Of a stretch of 64,000 nucleotides of DNA, positions 24,446 through 37,800 are shown piece by piece. The position numbers and the translations under genes were made by a program. The stretch covers positions 5,282,501 through 5,346,500 of the forward strand of contig CANUEZ040000193.1 of the NCBI GenBank assembly GCA_948099385.1, in the 5' to 3' direction. Position 1 is the first letter of the stretch, and each line of letters starts with the position of its first letter. Below the pieces are notes generated by a model. It had not been told where the DNA came from and ran no database searches. It saw only the letters and a program-made list of their open reading frames with translations. The DNA is from Fasciola hepatica (Eukaryota > Platyhelminthes > Trematoda > Plagiorchiida > Fasciolidae).

Positions 24446-24890
24446 GCATCATATATTGACGGTGGGGATATAGAATAATTCTGTTTCATGAGAAGTACAT
24501 GGGAATTGGAGGAAAATATAAGTAACGTGATGCAAGCATTCCGTTTGCTCTCGTCCCCTGCTTACGTAAAACATTTCAGTTTATGTATCGCACAACGATT
24601 AAAATCATACAATTAATTGGGTTCGATTTAAAGCTACAACAAGGAGTTCGATAGGGGGAGATCGGGGTGCTTTCGGTTGATGCCATAACAAACAAGCACT
24701 TGTGGCAACCATTTGTTGTGCACAAATCACTGACGGATGCATTCTGATGGACGTCGCTTTAGTGAATGCTCACAGCTCCAAATTGGGATTGCGCAACACA
24801 ATTTTAGCGGGTTAGGTCGGGTCAGCTTTGTGACTTGATGCTAATAAAGGTAGCACAATAAATAAATCCGAAGATGTGACGTTTTAGTGG
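24446..24890. other. Unassigned stretch between BEL/Pao relic and inverted-end element
   Basis: No feature recognised. It may include the BEL/Pao 3' untranslated region or LTR, since it follows the integrase tail. Mirrored at 47176-47620, where 47680-47770 shows more differences than its surroundings. Confidence 0.4.
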
Positions 24891-26020
24891 CATGTGCTCG
24901 TTAGTCTTTTCGACTATGCGCGGACCGCCAGTCCTTTACTGTGATGCCTCGCATAAAGCCGACATGGCAACCTGAGTATGGTTTCCCACGACCCATGAGA
25001 TGGAGAACACGATTCATAGGGAGGAAGTGATCAGGATGAATTGCCAGTGCGTGCGTGTAGCATGTACGTGCAACTGTCAAATTACTGCCGTGCTTGAAAG
25101 CGAGAATTCGTACAAACAATATGTTAAGCAAATAAATGAAGCTGATTTCTGTTACAAAACTTCCGCTTGCTTTCCTCGGTTTTCGATGTTGCTCGATAAA
25201 CCTATCGGGATATCAATTGGCCAGCAACGTTCGTTCCATAAACTTCTATTCATTTTGCACTTAATCTTTGATGCAGATTTCCTACGCTCTGCTGAGGGGG
25301 ATTCGAAACAAACCGTGATTGTAGGTCTTCGGTGCGAAACTGGAGAATTGCAAATAGCGACCTTCCTAAGATACTTTGAGAAATATAGTGCGTGGTAACA
25401 TTTTACCTAAAATCTGAATATTATAACACCTAAAGGGGGTGGGCTATTGACTAGTACTTCTTCGTGAGTAATAGAGGGATTAGGTAGAACAGAACAAATG
25501 GTGTTCCTCCAACCAGATAAGGAATCAGGCAGTGCAATCATGAGGAAGATATGCACACATGAAAGATGGAAGACACCTTCAGAAATGTAATCTTTCAAAC
25601 GGGACACTACATTAGATAACAACATCCTGAAAGAGAAACAAATGATATCAAGACATCTTCAAATTCTGAAATTACATGGAATTATATCCCAAAACAAAAT
25701 AAACAACTCACACCAATTGAGAAACAGGTGCCTTATTCAACAGCATCACCAACAGTGCAAAAGTCTTGAATTTCTTTAAAACCTTCATAATGCATATCAC
25801 AAACTGGCTCGTTATCAAGCACGGTAGTCATTTGACCGTTGCACGTTTACGCTACAATCACGATCTCGCAATGCATGCTAATTATTTCCTTCCTAATAAC
25901 CGTGTTCTCCATCTCATGAGTCGCGGGAAGCGATAATCGGATTGTCGCGTAGTTTCATGCGAAGCATCAAAGTGATGGACGCGTGGTCCGTGCATAGTCG
26001 AAACGACTGACGAACACGTG
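24891..26020. mobile_element. 1.13 kb element with about 214 bp terminal inverted repeats (left P2 arm)
   Basis: Bases 24891-25104 recur in reverse complement at 25808-26020 at about 75-80 percent by eye. The outermost bases read CATGTGCTCGTTAGTC and, on the other end, CACGTGTTCGTCAGTC. The interior (about 700 bp) carries a 132-codon frame (25000-25398) that starts inside the left repeat, with no transposase motif that I can see. The structure suggests a non-autonomous foldback or long-TIR DNA element. I do not see a clear target duplication. Mirror copy at 46046-47175. Confidence 0.6.
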
Positions 26021-29000
26021 CAACTGAGCAGAAAGCGTGGCAAGTTTCAACGGAGCTTAAACATCAAGTACAATCAACAAGAGCAAGTTTCTATTGTTTT
26101 ACTATTAACCGGTGACCACTTTATAGTGAAGAATATGTATATTATAAGTCAGCCATAAGGCACTCACACACACACGGGTGCAACTACTTCAGTTACTGAT
26201 TACCAACAGGTCAGGATGCAAAAGTCATTCAGACAGTTTTGCCGAACCAACGTCTCACATGTTTTCTAACAGTTAGCTTACAGCTACGGTGACGCATCCA
26301 CAGGCAGAACGGATAGCTGCTTGGCTCAACCAGCGTCGGAGAACATACCCAAATGGTTGGCAAAATCGATGACACCGCTTAATGCGGCCACAGAGAATAA
26401 CGTCAGAGCTTCGGCCTCTTTCAATTGCGAAGTGCCTAATTGAATCAGGTCACAAAGTTGACCCGACCAAATTCCTAACGTTGATCTTGCTCATGTTGAT
26501 GATGAGCCTAGCACACAATACGGCCTTACATTTGCAGCTGCTGGAGTTATTCAGAGATAATACCGTTCTCTAATTAGGCCATACAAATATCTCCCAATTT
26601 AGGTCATAAGAAGAATAGAATTTAAACTTCTTTTATATAATGCGAGCAGGCTCCGTGGAAATGAAGCTGGATGTTGTTTATACATAAGCAGAAGGGTTTT
26701 TTAGTTTATCTCCTATCAATCTACTGGGTTTTCTCATTCTTCTATCCAATGTCTTTAAATTGTTGATAGTTTCTTCGAAAGACACTCACTGGTAGAGAAT
26801 ATGCATTGAGTGAGTAGACCCTATTGTTGGACGCATTTGTGTGTTTAATGAAAACATGCAGCCTAAGTATTATGACCTCCAATGGGCTAAATTGGATACT
26901 TTCATTCCATCACGTTTCTATCACATGATGTAACAAGGTGCTCATGTCCAGAACCGGACCCAAACCTAACCCTTCCCAATACGTTTTAGGTTGAGCATGA
27001 ATACGATTTAGGATTTGGTAACTCGATGTATTCTTTCAACCTTAATATGAAATCAATTAGTCCCGTAAAGGTATAAAATCACGTTGGAAATAGAATCCAC
27101 ATATTGTTAACTTTTCTCGGACGCATTACATTCACATCAATCCGATGGCCCACTAGGACGTTCACTTATTCATAAATAAATTTTATCAAGTCCATGCAAA
27201 TTCTACAACAGATTCGTATTATTGAGACGGAAAAGAGAATTTATATAGTGATTGACCACTAATGTTATTAGGATATGTCCTATAAAGAAAACGTAGAAGG
27301 GTGTAATCATTTCTCATTCCGAATATACACTTTGAGTGCTTCATCAATAATGGTACGAAGAATTACGATAGCACACTTGTCATCAAGCAGTCGAAAAGCA
27401 ATCTGTCTACCCATGAGTTCAATTTAGAGGTGGAAGTAAAGCAGATGTGGTGAACAGTCGATCTCAATCGCGTGTTAGCCATATCCGAAGTCAGAACGAT
27501 GAATTACGCTTCCGGAATCCATGTTTTGTTCATCTCTCGACTATTTTTCATTTTGCGAATTAAAGTAGAATATCCGAAAATTTCCAGCTCGCAGTGTGGG
27601 GCAGGTGACGAATGTCGAACAACAGGAAGACCTCCTTGACACATAAAGGCTTATCACCCAAGTCGGTTAAACAAAATACAAGTGAAGAGCGGACAAACGA
27701 CAATTACCATCTCTTACATGGAATCCGATCATACGATCAATAATAATGGAGCCTCTCTTCCCATATAAACTGTCAAAGTAAGAGCACCAAGAAATGCCAA
27801 CCGCTAGATCTCGGCAACCGTCGATTGAGTCTCGATCCGCACGAAACAACACCACATTATTTGCTCAGAAGAAACACAAAATAATGTGACGTAATCACTA
27901 ACACCACGTTACTCATAGGTATCGACACAATATCTGTCGAAACACTGATAACCCTATACTGTATGGACACGAATTTGTCAATTGCTGTAATCAAGATTAT
28001 CGACTATCTTTCTGCTTTCCTATCATCCAGTGTGCAACATCTGTGAAAAACGTTTAATAGTTTATCACAGGTGAAACACTGACAACTAGTTGTTTCGATG
28101 CCGAGTGTGTTGATGTCCTAATCGAGTGTCCTCACTCAACCGTATTTGCCAAATCAGATGAATATTCATTAGTTGCAGGAAGGTATCACCAAATACAACC
28201 ATGAACCAAAACAAACAGGTCAGAACGACACTGGTAACCATCACTTCAAGTTCAATTTCACATATGAACAACGTGCCTCTAATTTATCTTTTACCCTATA
28301 ATAGCAAGAAAAAAATGAACATGTGCATATCTCTCATTCATAGCTCACCTTATCAAACTATAAATTGGGGAAAAACGTTTGACGATTATTACTCGCATTC
28401 AATAAACGTAGTAGAAATGTTTTGTAACTTGCCTGTCTTCTCTTTCTGGGCAGCTTTCTGGGCGCGTCTGTTGCATGAAGCATCACCACAATCACAACAC
28501 CTTTACCACTATCACCAATCAATTACAATGCTCGCGTCAAACTGATAGCCAAGTTCAAATATCGGTGAATATAATGACAATAGTCAAAACGTTGAGCTTC
28601 ACATGCGCTGCGCGAGCATACATAACCTGGTTCATGCAACATTTGTTGCGACAGCGGAATGAGTAATTGTGTTGATTGAATCAAATGTATTGCTTCATAT
28701 ACTTTGGTGGATCACGTGATGGTGTCGCGTTGTTCATTAAATAAATATTTGTCTGGTTTTTCCAGTAGGGAAATCACTACGACTGTCTGACTGGCAGTGA
28801 AGTAATGCCTTGTCTCCAAACAATTTGTAGCAGTCGATGACGCAATCGTGTCGATTTTCTTTCTCAAGCCACATTTGAATGTGTTGATTCATTGTATGAC
28901 GTGTGACCGGGAAATAACGTAAACATTATTACCGGTTCGGCAGTGTAGTAGATTCGCTGGAAGTTGGTTTCACATGTTTGCTGTTTTGGTTGATCATAAC

Positions 29001-29496
29001 GTCTCATTTGTAAGCTATTTCTGATTTCACATCCAAGCACAGTGGAGGACTATTCTTTATCAGCTTGATTTGATAATAATTTGCCGGGGCTTGTTCTGGA
29101 TACGCAGTTGACATCAGAGTTTCAATAAATCGAATGATTTCTCCCTCCAATGGCTCTGTTGTCCAAATCTACTCCAGCCCGAGAAACAGTGTTTGCACTG
29201 TGCTTATCTTGTACTTCTCTCGAACAATTTCAGTGCAGTATAGATAGTGTGCTTGTAGACATATTTTTTAATTTATCCATTTCCTCAGTGTTCTCTGTTG
29301 ATAGGTAACCTTAGATTTGAACGGAGATTATTCTAGATGATCAACTCTCCTCCACAACGTAACACGATTTTGTAACTGTATCAACCATTTTACTAGTTAT
29401 TATTTGGAGCGGATTCGGTCGATGATGAGACTGCTCGCTCTGTTCCGTCTGTTTTGTCATTTTGAGGACACATTTTATTGAAGTGACTCATGGCTA
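26021..29496. other. Unassigned part of B block (left)
   Basis: About 3.5 kb in which open frames do not exceed 114 codons (28201-28545) and no domain is recognisable. All of it is mirrored essentially unchanged at 42570-46045. Short CA-rich runs occur near 26161-26175. Confidence 0.5.
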
Positions 29497-32245
29497 AGAT
29501 GTTCCCATTTGTAATTTGATGCTTCTGTTCCATTCTGTTCTATTTCAAACTGTGTGACTGTGTGAAAAGAAATTCGGTACACGATTGTTCGAATGTGTTG
29601 GTTTCATGTGTTATTGCCAAACGAGTGACCCTGCGTTTCGATAGTGATTCCCGGTGAAACCGAATATCGTACCAATCCATCAAGACAAATGTAAATTCAC
29701 ATCGCCTGGTTGCCCTCGACCAAATATATATTGGCTTATCAACACTTCAAACAATCTACTCACTTCATTTTCTATGCATGAATTCCGTAAAAATTAATTT
29801 AACTATTTCTCGTGTTAAATTACCACGAAATGATACCCACTTCTCCAATGAATTGCATTGTAATGAACAGCACTTTTCCGTGCCTGCACAATGCAGATCG
29901 TGATCGATCACTTGGATGTTCATCTCGTTCACCAGCCACAAACCTGATACTGCGGGTTGCGTTCATTTTCTGTCTGTCAAGTATAACTTTCAACTTATTG
30001 TTTCGTTGTCGTATTAGGATTAGCAGATTGAGCGGCAGATGCAATATGGGAGCATAATTACTGACCACGCCGCATACTATACCACTGAATGACTTAAAAA
30101 GCTAAACATCATCTTTCGGGAAACGTTTGAGCAAGGCTTTTGAACGTGTCTTTATTCCGGTCTCACGTCGAAATTCCAACGTACGAACGAATAGAGAAGA
30201 TGCATTCCAGCGGAACCGAAACAGTACCGATACGAGTAACACACGGAGTGCAAACTATCGTAACGACGAATCAGAAAGCGAACCGCGACCGAGTACAGTA
30301 GGATTTGATAAAGAGGTCGACAGAAATCTCTGAAAAAACAGTTCAGGTAAATATGGTGGCCAGATAATGGTCCTTTCCTCAACTCTACCGAGGCCACTAT
30401 GAATCCCTTGAACGACCAAAGACTTTTACTTTGCACATGCATATACAGTCCAGGTTTGACCTCTGAGGTCAATTTTGCACGCAATAGGTCAACTAATAAC
30501 AAACCAAACTCTTTACTGTCAATCAAATTCTGAAACAAACTAATGTGGCCCTCGAAACGGAAATTCATAATTATCAACTGTGGGTTGGATAAATGAATCG
30601 AATATGCAGCCACGGAATGAAAGTGATGAGGTCAGCAAAGTCGAGCTGACGTCAAATAAATCGGGCAACATTTAACTGACTAATGGAATAGTCGGTCACG
30701 GGAAGGTTTACCAAATGGAAAGTTGATCAGACACGACTCAGTTAATGACGCAATCTGTCCACCGCTCCAAACGAGCGAGCAGCATCTCCATTGCAAATAG
30801 GCATGGAAACCACAGCTCTCGACATCCAATCCAACCATAACTCGGTCAAATATCGCAGCATACTAATTTGTGACAAGGTTACAGCCAATATTCATCCACA
30901 AATTCGATAAGCTGATTGTTTATCTCACGCAAATCTGCAACAGATCTTTGTTTCATTGATCAGTGGGTTGTCCACATGTGTATTGCCCGATGGAAGCTGA
31001 CAGTTCAATCAAATGCAGATAACACGCGGTAATCAGTCCTGTTTTCCAATAATTAGTGCTCTATTTGACTGGTGATAAGCAGTTGCTTTGTGAGTGAGAT
31101 AGGCTGCAAAATTTCACAAACGTTGTGATTCCTTATATTGGTGACGATGACACAAGAAATTGAGAGGGTTATGACACTACTTGATGGAGTTCAATTACCT
31201 TAGCTGGCAATGAAGTGATCTCATGTCCCAGCATTGGATATGGTTGACACATGCATATACGAACAGACTTTTCAGCTCATCAGTTGGAAGATGCACCGCG
31301 CATTGAAGTCCACATTCATCTGAACATAGCTGGCGCTCCAGGTAACGCTCGTTATTTATCGAACTGGCTTTCCGTGAAAAGCCGATTTGGGTGCTGTGAC
31401 CACAGAAGAAGCAAGCGTTTTGTAGTCTTCGTTGAGGATCACTTGTGCGTTCGTACCAAAAAACATCTTCCACGGCAACATGACAAACTATGATCAACTA
31501 GAGCACCAAACATTATTTCGTTTAGGTCTTACACAGTCTATGCATATCAGATGCCACAAAGATGGGTTGGCCCTGTTCACCACACCATCAATCAACTGTG
31601 TCAGTTTATGTAAGCACAGAAAGGAAATAATTCCAATGTTCTGAAGGCGAATCCAACCTCCTTATTTCATCAGAAGAACAGTACGCACGATATGGAAGAG
31701 GGAGAGCACCTTACTCAAACCGGGAAGAGGAACGGTTAGAAAACCACTCGTTTGTCACGGACAATAGATTTACACTTCATTCGGCAGGTCGTCGTTCCAT
31801 ATTACTACTCAGAAACACTATTTCTTTTCTCCTCATTAGTGTGTTCAAGTAGTGGATTCACATTTTAGCTAGTCTAAAAGACGTCTCAATTTATTCAACC
31901 ATAGTTTATTGAATTATATGTGAAATTCAAGAAGCTTTCCTAATCAGAATAATTTTGTACTTCCGTGTATCAATTACTGGGACAATTACGGCATCCGATT
32001 GCACACGATACAGTAAACTAACTACGGATTTACAACAGAGATGAAATACATCTCCATTATTCAGTGTTTAGCCGTGTTTATTTGACTCCTGCTTTCTTAA
32101 CTGTGACAACGAACAAACGTCTCGATCGAAGACGTTTCTGTGTTGGTAACGGTTTGCTCGTTTACCTCATAATTCAAATTCAATTTAAATTATTATTTAA
32201 TTCCCTACTCCTATCACCCTTCTCTTTTGTCGATTCACGTGTGCG
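29497..32245 (+). repeat. B-block segment paralogous to the P1 spacer
   Basis: Same order and orientation as 8935-11450, at about 80-85 percent. It is interrupted by 29990-30637, which the paralogue lacks. The segment 31275-32008 is present here and in the P1 spacer but deleted in the P2 right arm. Confidence 0.8.
29990..30637 (-). other. About 640 bp insertion with a 153-codon open frame
   Basis: Absent from the paralogous P1 spacer, where the flanks meet at about 9360-9385. It contains a minus-strand frame (30613-30152, 153 codons) and an overlapping plus-strand Arg/Asn/Ser-rich frame (30127-30333). The minus frame has two hydrophobic stretches (around residues 58-80 and 105-125) but no recognisable domain, no convincing Kozak context and no known relative. 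The identical mirror copy at 41452-41913 is explained by the palindrome and is not independent evidence of selection. Possibly an unknown mobile segment. Confidence 0.3.
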
Positions 32246-32350
32246 TCGGATGTTTTGCGCCTCTTCCATAATTATGCCCCACTTTATTCATGTATTTTTC
32301 GTAACTTGTGTCAACCATGAACTTGCTTTGTCTTTAGACTTGTACCCATA
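32145..32350 (+). repeat. 205 bp dispersed repeat, unit 1
   Basis: Starts GGTAACGGTTTGCTCGTTTAC and ends in CTTGTACCCAT. A direct copy is at 34016-34220 and a partial inverted copy at 40564-40665. A diverged form is in the P1 spacer near 11330-11530. The P2 left arm ends inside it, at 32245. Confidence 0.85.
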
Positions 32351-32359
32351 TTCTGAACA

Positions 32360-34016
32360 GATATGAGGGGCAACAACGAGTCGTGATCGTGAACTTCTAA
32401 CTCTCGGTAATGGTAGCAAATAAGACACAAGAAAAAAGACAATCGATTCTTCAACCTAAGCATTCGTCTCACCCAGCTGCTTTCAGCATCGGCACACATT
32501 GTCAAACGAGGCGAAAGTCTGCCATACCTGGATTCCTCAGACGTTTACCATGGATGTGATTTGTGTCCCCGAAATGCGCATACAAGACCCAACTTCAGTG
32601 TTAACACTTTGCTCACCAGCTATGAACTGGACTTCCCATTTCACTATTCGCACGCAGGGTCATTCGCTGTCTAGTGTTTGTGGTAAGGCTGGCGTTCACA
32701 TCATTCTCGGCATGAAAACAGCGTGTACTGCGCGACTGGATTCCAATGAGCAGTCGTCTATGTGCTAAACGAGTGAACGGTTCTATGCATGTAAACGTCA
32801 CTGGACTGAATAGTCCATGTCTGTTTGTCGTTTATGTGTATGCCCCAAATGACTGCAACTCGTCTGAGGCTAAAGATGAATACTACCACGATTTTATCAA
32901 TTGTTCCGTAGCATGCGTTCAACGGACATCATGGATGTTGTTGGTGAATTCAGTGTTCAAGTTGGAAGCCCAGAAGAGACGGAGAGGAATAAATTAAACC
33001 GTTTCGATATTTCAACCGATGGAACCAATAACGGTGGCCGACTCATTCAACTGTGTCCTGACCATGGACTATTAATAATGAGAACAAATTTCTGGCACAA
33101 TAAGCTCCACCGAGTAACCTGGCACCCTGCTGCGTCTCAACATCTTTGCACTCAGATCGACCATATTGCTCTTAGTTTCTCCTTGCACGGATCAACTCTA
33201 AATTGTTGATCATTTTGGTCCCGGTCTGTTGCCAATGATCACACAGTTGTCTGTGTGAATTCGAATCTACCTCTCGACGGTGGCGGAAAATACATCAAAG
33301 ACGAAAATCCTCGTCGGCCACTACTTGACGATATCAAAGAATGTGCCTCCATGCAGAATTATTGTAAAATTCAAGATTGACACATTATTGTTTTATTTCT
33401 TCACTGTACTCTCTCTGTTATAGTACATAATGGTACCTTACATGATAACTCCCAGATGAAAAATGTAGCTACGTTCTATGCGTTCTTGATGTTCTTACTG
33501 CGCAGTGGTTGTGTGCGGGGTTCAGCCTATTCAATCCATTTGATTTCACATTTGGCGTCGCGCAAGGAATCAAACCATGATTGCATCTGAAGTGTAACCT
33601 CTTGATGTAATTTCTACATTTCAGCTGAATGACGACTACATGGAATGTTTCAATAAATCGGAATAGGCCCGAGACTATTTGGATAATTCGAAGAAAACAG
33701 TGTGTTTTTCGTTGGTCCCATTTGCAGAAATGCATACACTGCCATGAGAACATCGTCTTTCCCGGATCTTACCATCAGTCTACCAAACGACAAGGTAAGA
33801 ATCATCATGTTATGGCATTCCAAGTCAGTCAATTTCACTGCTGCAGAGAAAGCCAAATAAAACAGCCTCACTAGACTTGCAAATTGATCCGTTCGTGAAT
33901 TAATTCTTCAGCTATAGACACAGGCAGCAAAGTGCGACTGAGGTCCGACATGGGAACATCAACTGCGCAATCGCCTAATTGTAGGAATCAGCCTTTCAGT
34001 TTGGAGAAGAGGCTGT
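32360..34016 (+). pseudogene. LINE apurinic-like endonuclease relic, copy 1
   Basis: Remains of the endonuclease domain that nicks target DNA for LINE insertion. In order: DVICVPEMRIQDPTS at 32550 on (family: catalytic Glu in the SETR-like segment), GKAGVHIIL, SSRLCAKRVNGSMHVNV, PCLFVVYVYAPND, KDEYYHD, then in another frame MDVVGEFSVQVG (family: GDFNAQVG, with D-to-E), GRLIQLCPDHGLL, TWHPAASQHLCTQIDHI (family: TW...QIDHI) and VANDHTVV (family: SDH). A 2 bp loss near 32722 and other frame breaks inactivate it. About 97 percent like 58000-59552. It lies exactly between two copies of the 205 bp repeat. Confidence 0.88.
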
Positions 34017-34220
34017 TGGTAACGGCTTGCTCGTTTACCTTATAGTTCAAATTCAACTTGGATTATCATTTACTTTTCTACTCCTATCACCCTTCTCTTT
34101 TGTCGATTCACGTGTGCTTCTGATGGTTTTCGCCTCTTCCATAATTATCCCCCACTTTATTCATGTATTTTTCGTAACTTGTGTCAACCATGAACTTGTT
34201 CTGTCTTAAGGTTTGTACCC
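34016..34220 (+). repeat. 205 bp dispersed repeat, unit 2
   Basis: Direct copy of 32145-32350 with about 15 percent differences by eye. It begins immediately after the LINE endonuclease unit ends. Confidence 0.85.
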
Positions 34221-34850
34221 ATGATTGACGGATAACGCTCTGCATAAAGTCCATTCTTGTGGAGTCCAAATTAAGTTAGTCTTATTTGAAATTTATGAAG
34301 CTAATCATCCAGATTGCATTCCCACGACCTGAGAGCAGGCAGTAGAATGTCAGATGCATCAATACCATTTCTTTCTGTATATAATAATGGACATATAATA
34401 CGGATATAATTGAGCAGATAAATGGGTACGCAAACCGTTTTAGGAATTCAAGAATTCATACGGCAGTTGCATCTTTGGCGTACAAAGAGATCAACATCTT
34501 GTATTTTTGGAATTTCCATGTTGATTAGGAGGTTCTTGGTAATCAGATGTATGATCATGCGATTTGCTATCAGATAGCCCACCAAATATTGCCCTTCATC
34601 ATCCAAGCTCTACAGTGAGGACCAGCACACACTGTGGAAATTAATTTATTAGTAAAAACGGTGTATGAAAATCAAGACCAAATTGCTGCTTTCATGATGG
34701 CACTTATCTTCCCGTTTCTCGGCAAGAAAGCGCTCTCTGTCTGTAAGTTATTCCAAATTGCGATCTGTGGCCTTAGGATTAACATGGACAGTAACATGCA
34801 AACTGAGTTCTACCGACCATTCTTCGAATATCCCATTTATCGGTAGGTTG
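34221..34850 (+). repeat. Short segment paralogous to the P1 spacer end
   Basis: 34550-34780 resembles 12340-12610, including a shared short frame (LFLGKKAFSVCKLFQI in the spacer, FPFLGKKALSVCKLFQI here). No family recognised. Confidence 0.65.
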
Positions 34851-37800
34851 TGGTCAATCCACACATAATCATAAACATTCACACGGATGAGCAACTTGCT
34901 CTCGTTGTCGCGTCAGTCCGAAGCTAGTTTTAGTCTTGCATTCTGGTCAAACTGGCTGACGAAAATATGCATATCAAGTCAGACTAATTCTTGAGTTTGA
35001 TTCGTTCATTTTCCTCTTTCTATGGTGCTTTTCATATAAGGATCAGTGAACTTTCACTTCATCATTATGTATCTGAAAATGCACATTTGCAAATGATTAA
35101 CATAAAAAACGTCAAGCTTATAAATGGATACGGCTGACCTCGAGGAGTAAAAAAGATGGACTGAATGAAGAAAATTTTAGTTCAGACATCAATTAGAAGA
35201 AACAACTCAGCTCAACAATAATGATGAGTATCATACAAGGATTATTTGTCGCATATACATAGCATGAAATGGTAGAGCATTCATGCAAGTGGCCGGGCCG
35301 TTCTTCTTCTTTGAATGCGGTCATGTATACGGGATTGTGCTCATATATTTGGTTCAGTGCAGAAGACTGTTTTCTCTGCTGTTAGCCTTCTTATTGCTGT
35401 AAAATCCTACTTATTGTTTGCTACCAATACAGGCGGCGACCATAAATCTTAGAAGTAATAGAACGTTTCCTGCCAAAATAACTATATTCTGTCGAAATGA
35501 GCTTGGCTGCAGTAGTTTTATGGACATACACTCACGAAACAATTTTCCCTGAATGAAACGTTTCATCATTCTGAATGTGAATACTCAAATGTTTCAGATT
35601 TATTAGGAATTACTGTAAACCTGGACGGTGACACGAAAAAAACCATCGTCTAATTAGAGATATGAGAAATTCAGGCAGCTCACTAAAGCAGATGTATATA
35701 TACTGGCATGGGAATTTTTATAAATTTGAGGCACAATTCCCTCAATCTAATTACTTCTCTTGAATATTTGAACCTAATAAATCAGCCTGACAAAACCAAG
35801 AAAAATGTCGTGAATGTTAGTTCAGAGGCCAATTTTGGAGAATATGATCTCATAGGCTGCGAATGACTGAACAATAAACAAAGCAATTCAAGTGGTCAAA
35901 ATGGGGCAGGTTAATTCTATCGTATTCCTACTTCCAACTATATTTATTTAAAACAAGTGTTTGATTCTTACAAAAAAGGAGAGTTTCCGCTCGAGATCAG
36001 GTGAAAATCTGCGCAGACGAACACAGTCAAGAATCCTCACATGTACGGTTGTTATATAAGGCGATGACACACTTGACAAAGAATGTCTCAATTCACAAAG
36101 ACTAGAAAAAATATCTATTTGGCATTGGTATGCCACACACAGTGGAAGCACACGGCCTATTGGACCCACAACACAATCGAAAGACACGATGCACAATGAA
36201 TACACTGCACGAAACACAGGGCACTAGGCCAAGTAAACTCACAAAACAGAACACAACTGAAAGAGAGCTCTGGCGTTGCCCGACTAACTACTACGCCTGA
36301 TCCATTGAGGCTCTATGTGTTTCGCCAAATTAGATTTCAGGATCACGGTTGCTGGTTTATTTCACACTACAAATCATGAAAATACACAACCACACACGCA
36401 GTCGCCGTCTTGCTGGCTCTTCTCACTCGCAAGATGAGCACAAACTTGTCACTCTCACTAGCATTCGCGGAGTAATGCATAATATCGACTCGACTTGGTG
36501 TGAGGCAATTAGATTCCTCAAGCCACCCATGTTATGAAATCACGTGAAAGAAGTGATTTGAGCTGGAACGTTAAATGATCGTTCTCCGAATTTCGTAGTA
36601 TTATTACAATCCCAATTCCAGTTCAAACCATCCACACTTATATAGAAGTGGTATGATATAATTCGACTCCATCTCAATTACTCAATCAAATATTGATAAT
36701 CGAGAGTATCCATTATTACTGAGTCCATAAAATTAGTGTCACTAATATCTAGTCTAGACAGTCCTGGATGGTTCTAAATTGTATTCCTTTCTATGCGTAC
36801 GAAGTCACACAGCGTTTTAGTAAGATACGCACTTGGAGATCTCATGTATCAGTAACCGGGAGCAGAGTGATCAGCGTCCGCACTTTGCCGCACTGAACAT
36901 CACTAATTTGGTGTGACATTCATGCATATATTGGTACATTTTTACCCAGTAAGATGTACTGCTCTCGACTTCAGAAAGTCCTGAGTGCTGGAATAATATT
37001 TTGTATCGTGTTTCATCTTAGCAGACGTCTTTGTTCACACTCACTACGTGGATAATCAGGCGATATCCTTCTCACATTTTGGCATAAGCCTGCATCTTAT
37101 TGATAGATAATTATGCTTCAGCCCGGGTAGTAATAACTTATCCATCTATCTATGCAACGATAAAATTGACTCAGAATGAAAACGTGAACATTCCATGAGC
37201 GTGCCTGCAAATCCGCCTTATTCTGACTTGGCCTTTTGAACGTTCAACATTGAAAACGTGTTTCGCGCAAGAATTCTCGAGATAATCACCCTACAGAAAG
37301 GACTTTTAAAACCCATTATATCAGAAATCAACCATTTTGAACATCTCACCAACGATTCGGTTTTCCTTACAATAATATATATTTCAAACCTAAATAGTGT
37401 GGCAAATCAAGTGTTTGGTTGTCATGAAAGTCACTACAATAATTTCTATTTTTCAAACAAGTTTCGTTTCTCTTGTTATCAGAGAACAATGTTGAAATAA
37501 TCTAGGGTCATGCATCAACAGCAGCTTAACACTCTTTGATCAAATTTTCACCTGAGACATCTGACATTGTTTTGGCAATACCAACGATTCTGTGTTCCAT
37601 TTTAGTTTGGGTCTAACTCACCAAGGGCACCAATAAGTCTACTTTGCCGGCCTGACAAAAAAAACACAAACACAAGCCATCACTATTATTGAAGTAACCT
37701 AACTCGAAGCTGAATGTTTCTGCTAAAATGAAATGGTGTTCGCGTGAAGAAGGAAATAAATCCTAGGGCATAGCAGGGTCGGGGAAAAATATTTCATCCT

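Larger units (their letters stand above)
18014..32245 (+). repeat. Palindrome P2, left arm (A copy 2 outer part plus B block)
   Basis: Mirror image of 40564-64000. From about 22.24 to 31.27 kb positions pair with a sum of 72065-72066 and every open frame compared (for example 132, 114 and 153 codons long) is identical in the other arm. From 20.33 to 21.24 kb they pair with a sum of 74629 and are again nearly identical. Between these, 21.25-22.23 kb is strongly diverged. Outward of 20.33 kb the similarity falls to roughly nine bases in ten by eye. The arm ends at 32245 inside a 205 bp dispersed repeat. Confidence 0.93.

Noticed and set aside
36040..36545. TATA-like motif and downstream purine-rich stretch as an LTR or promoter
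   Set aside because: No second copy, no TG/CA ends and no primer-binding site could be found.
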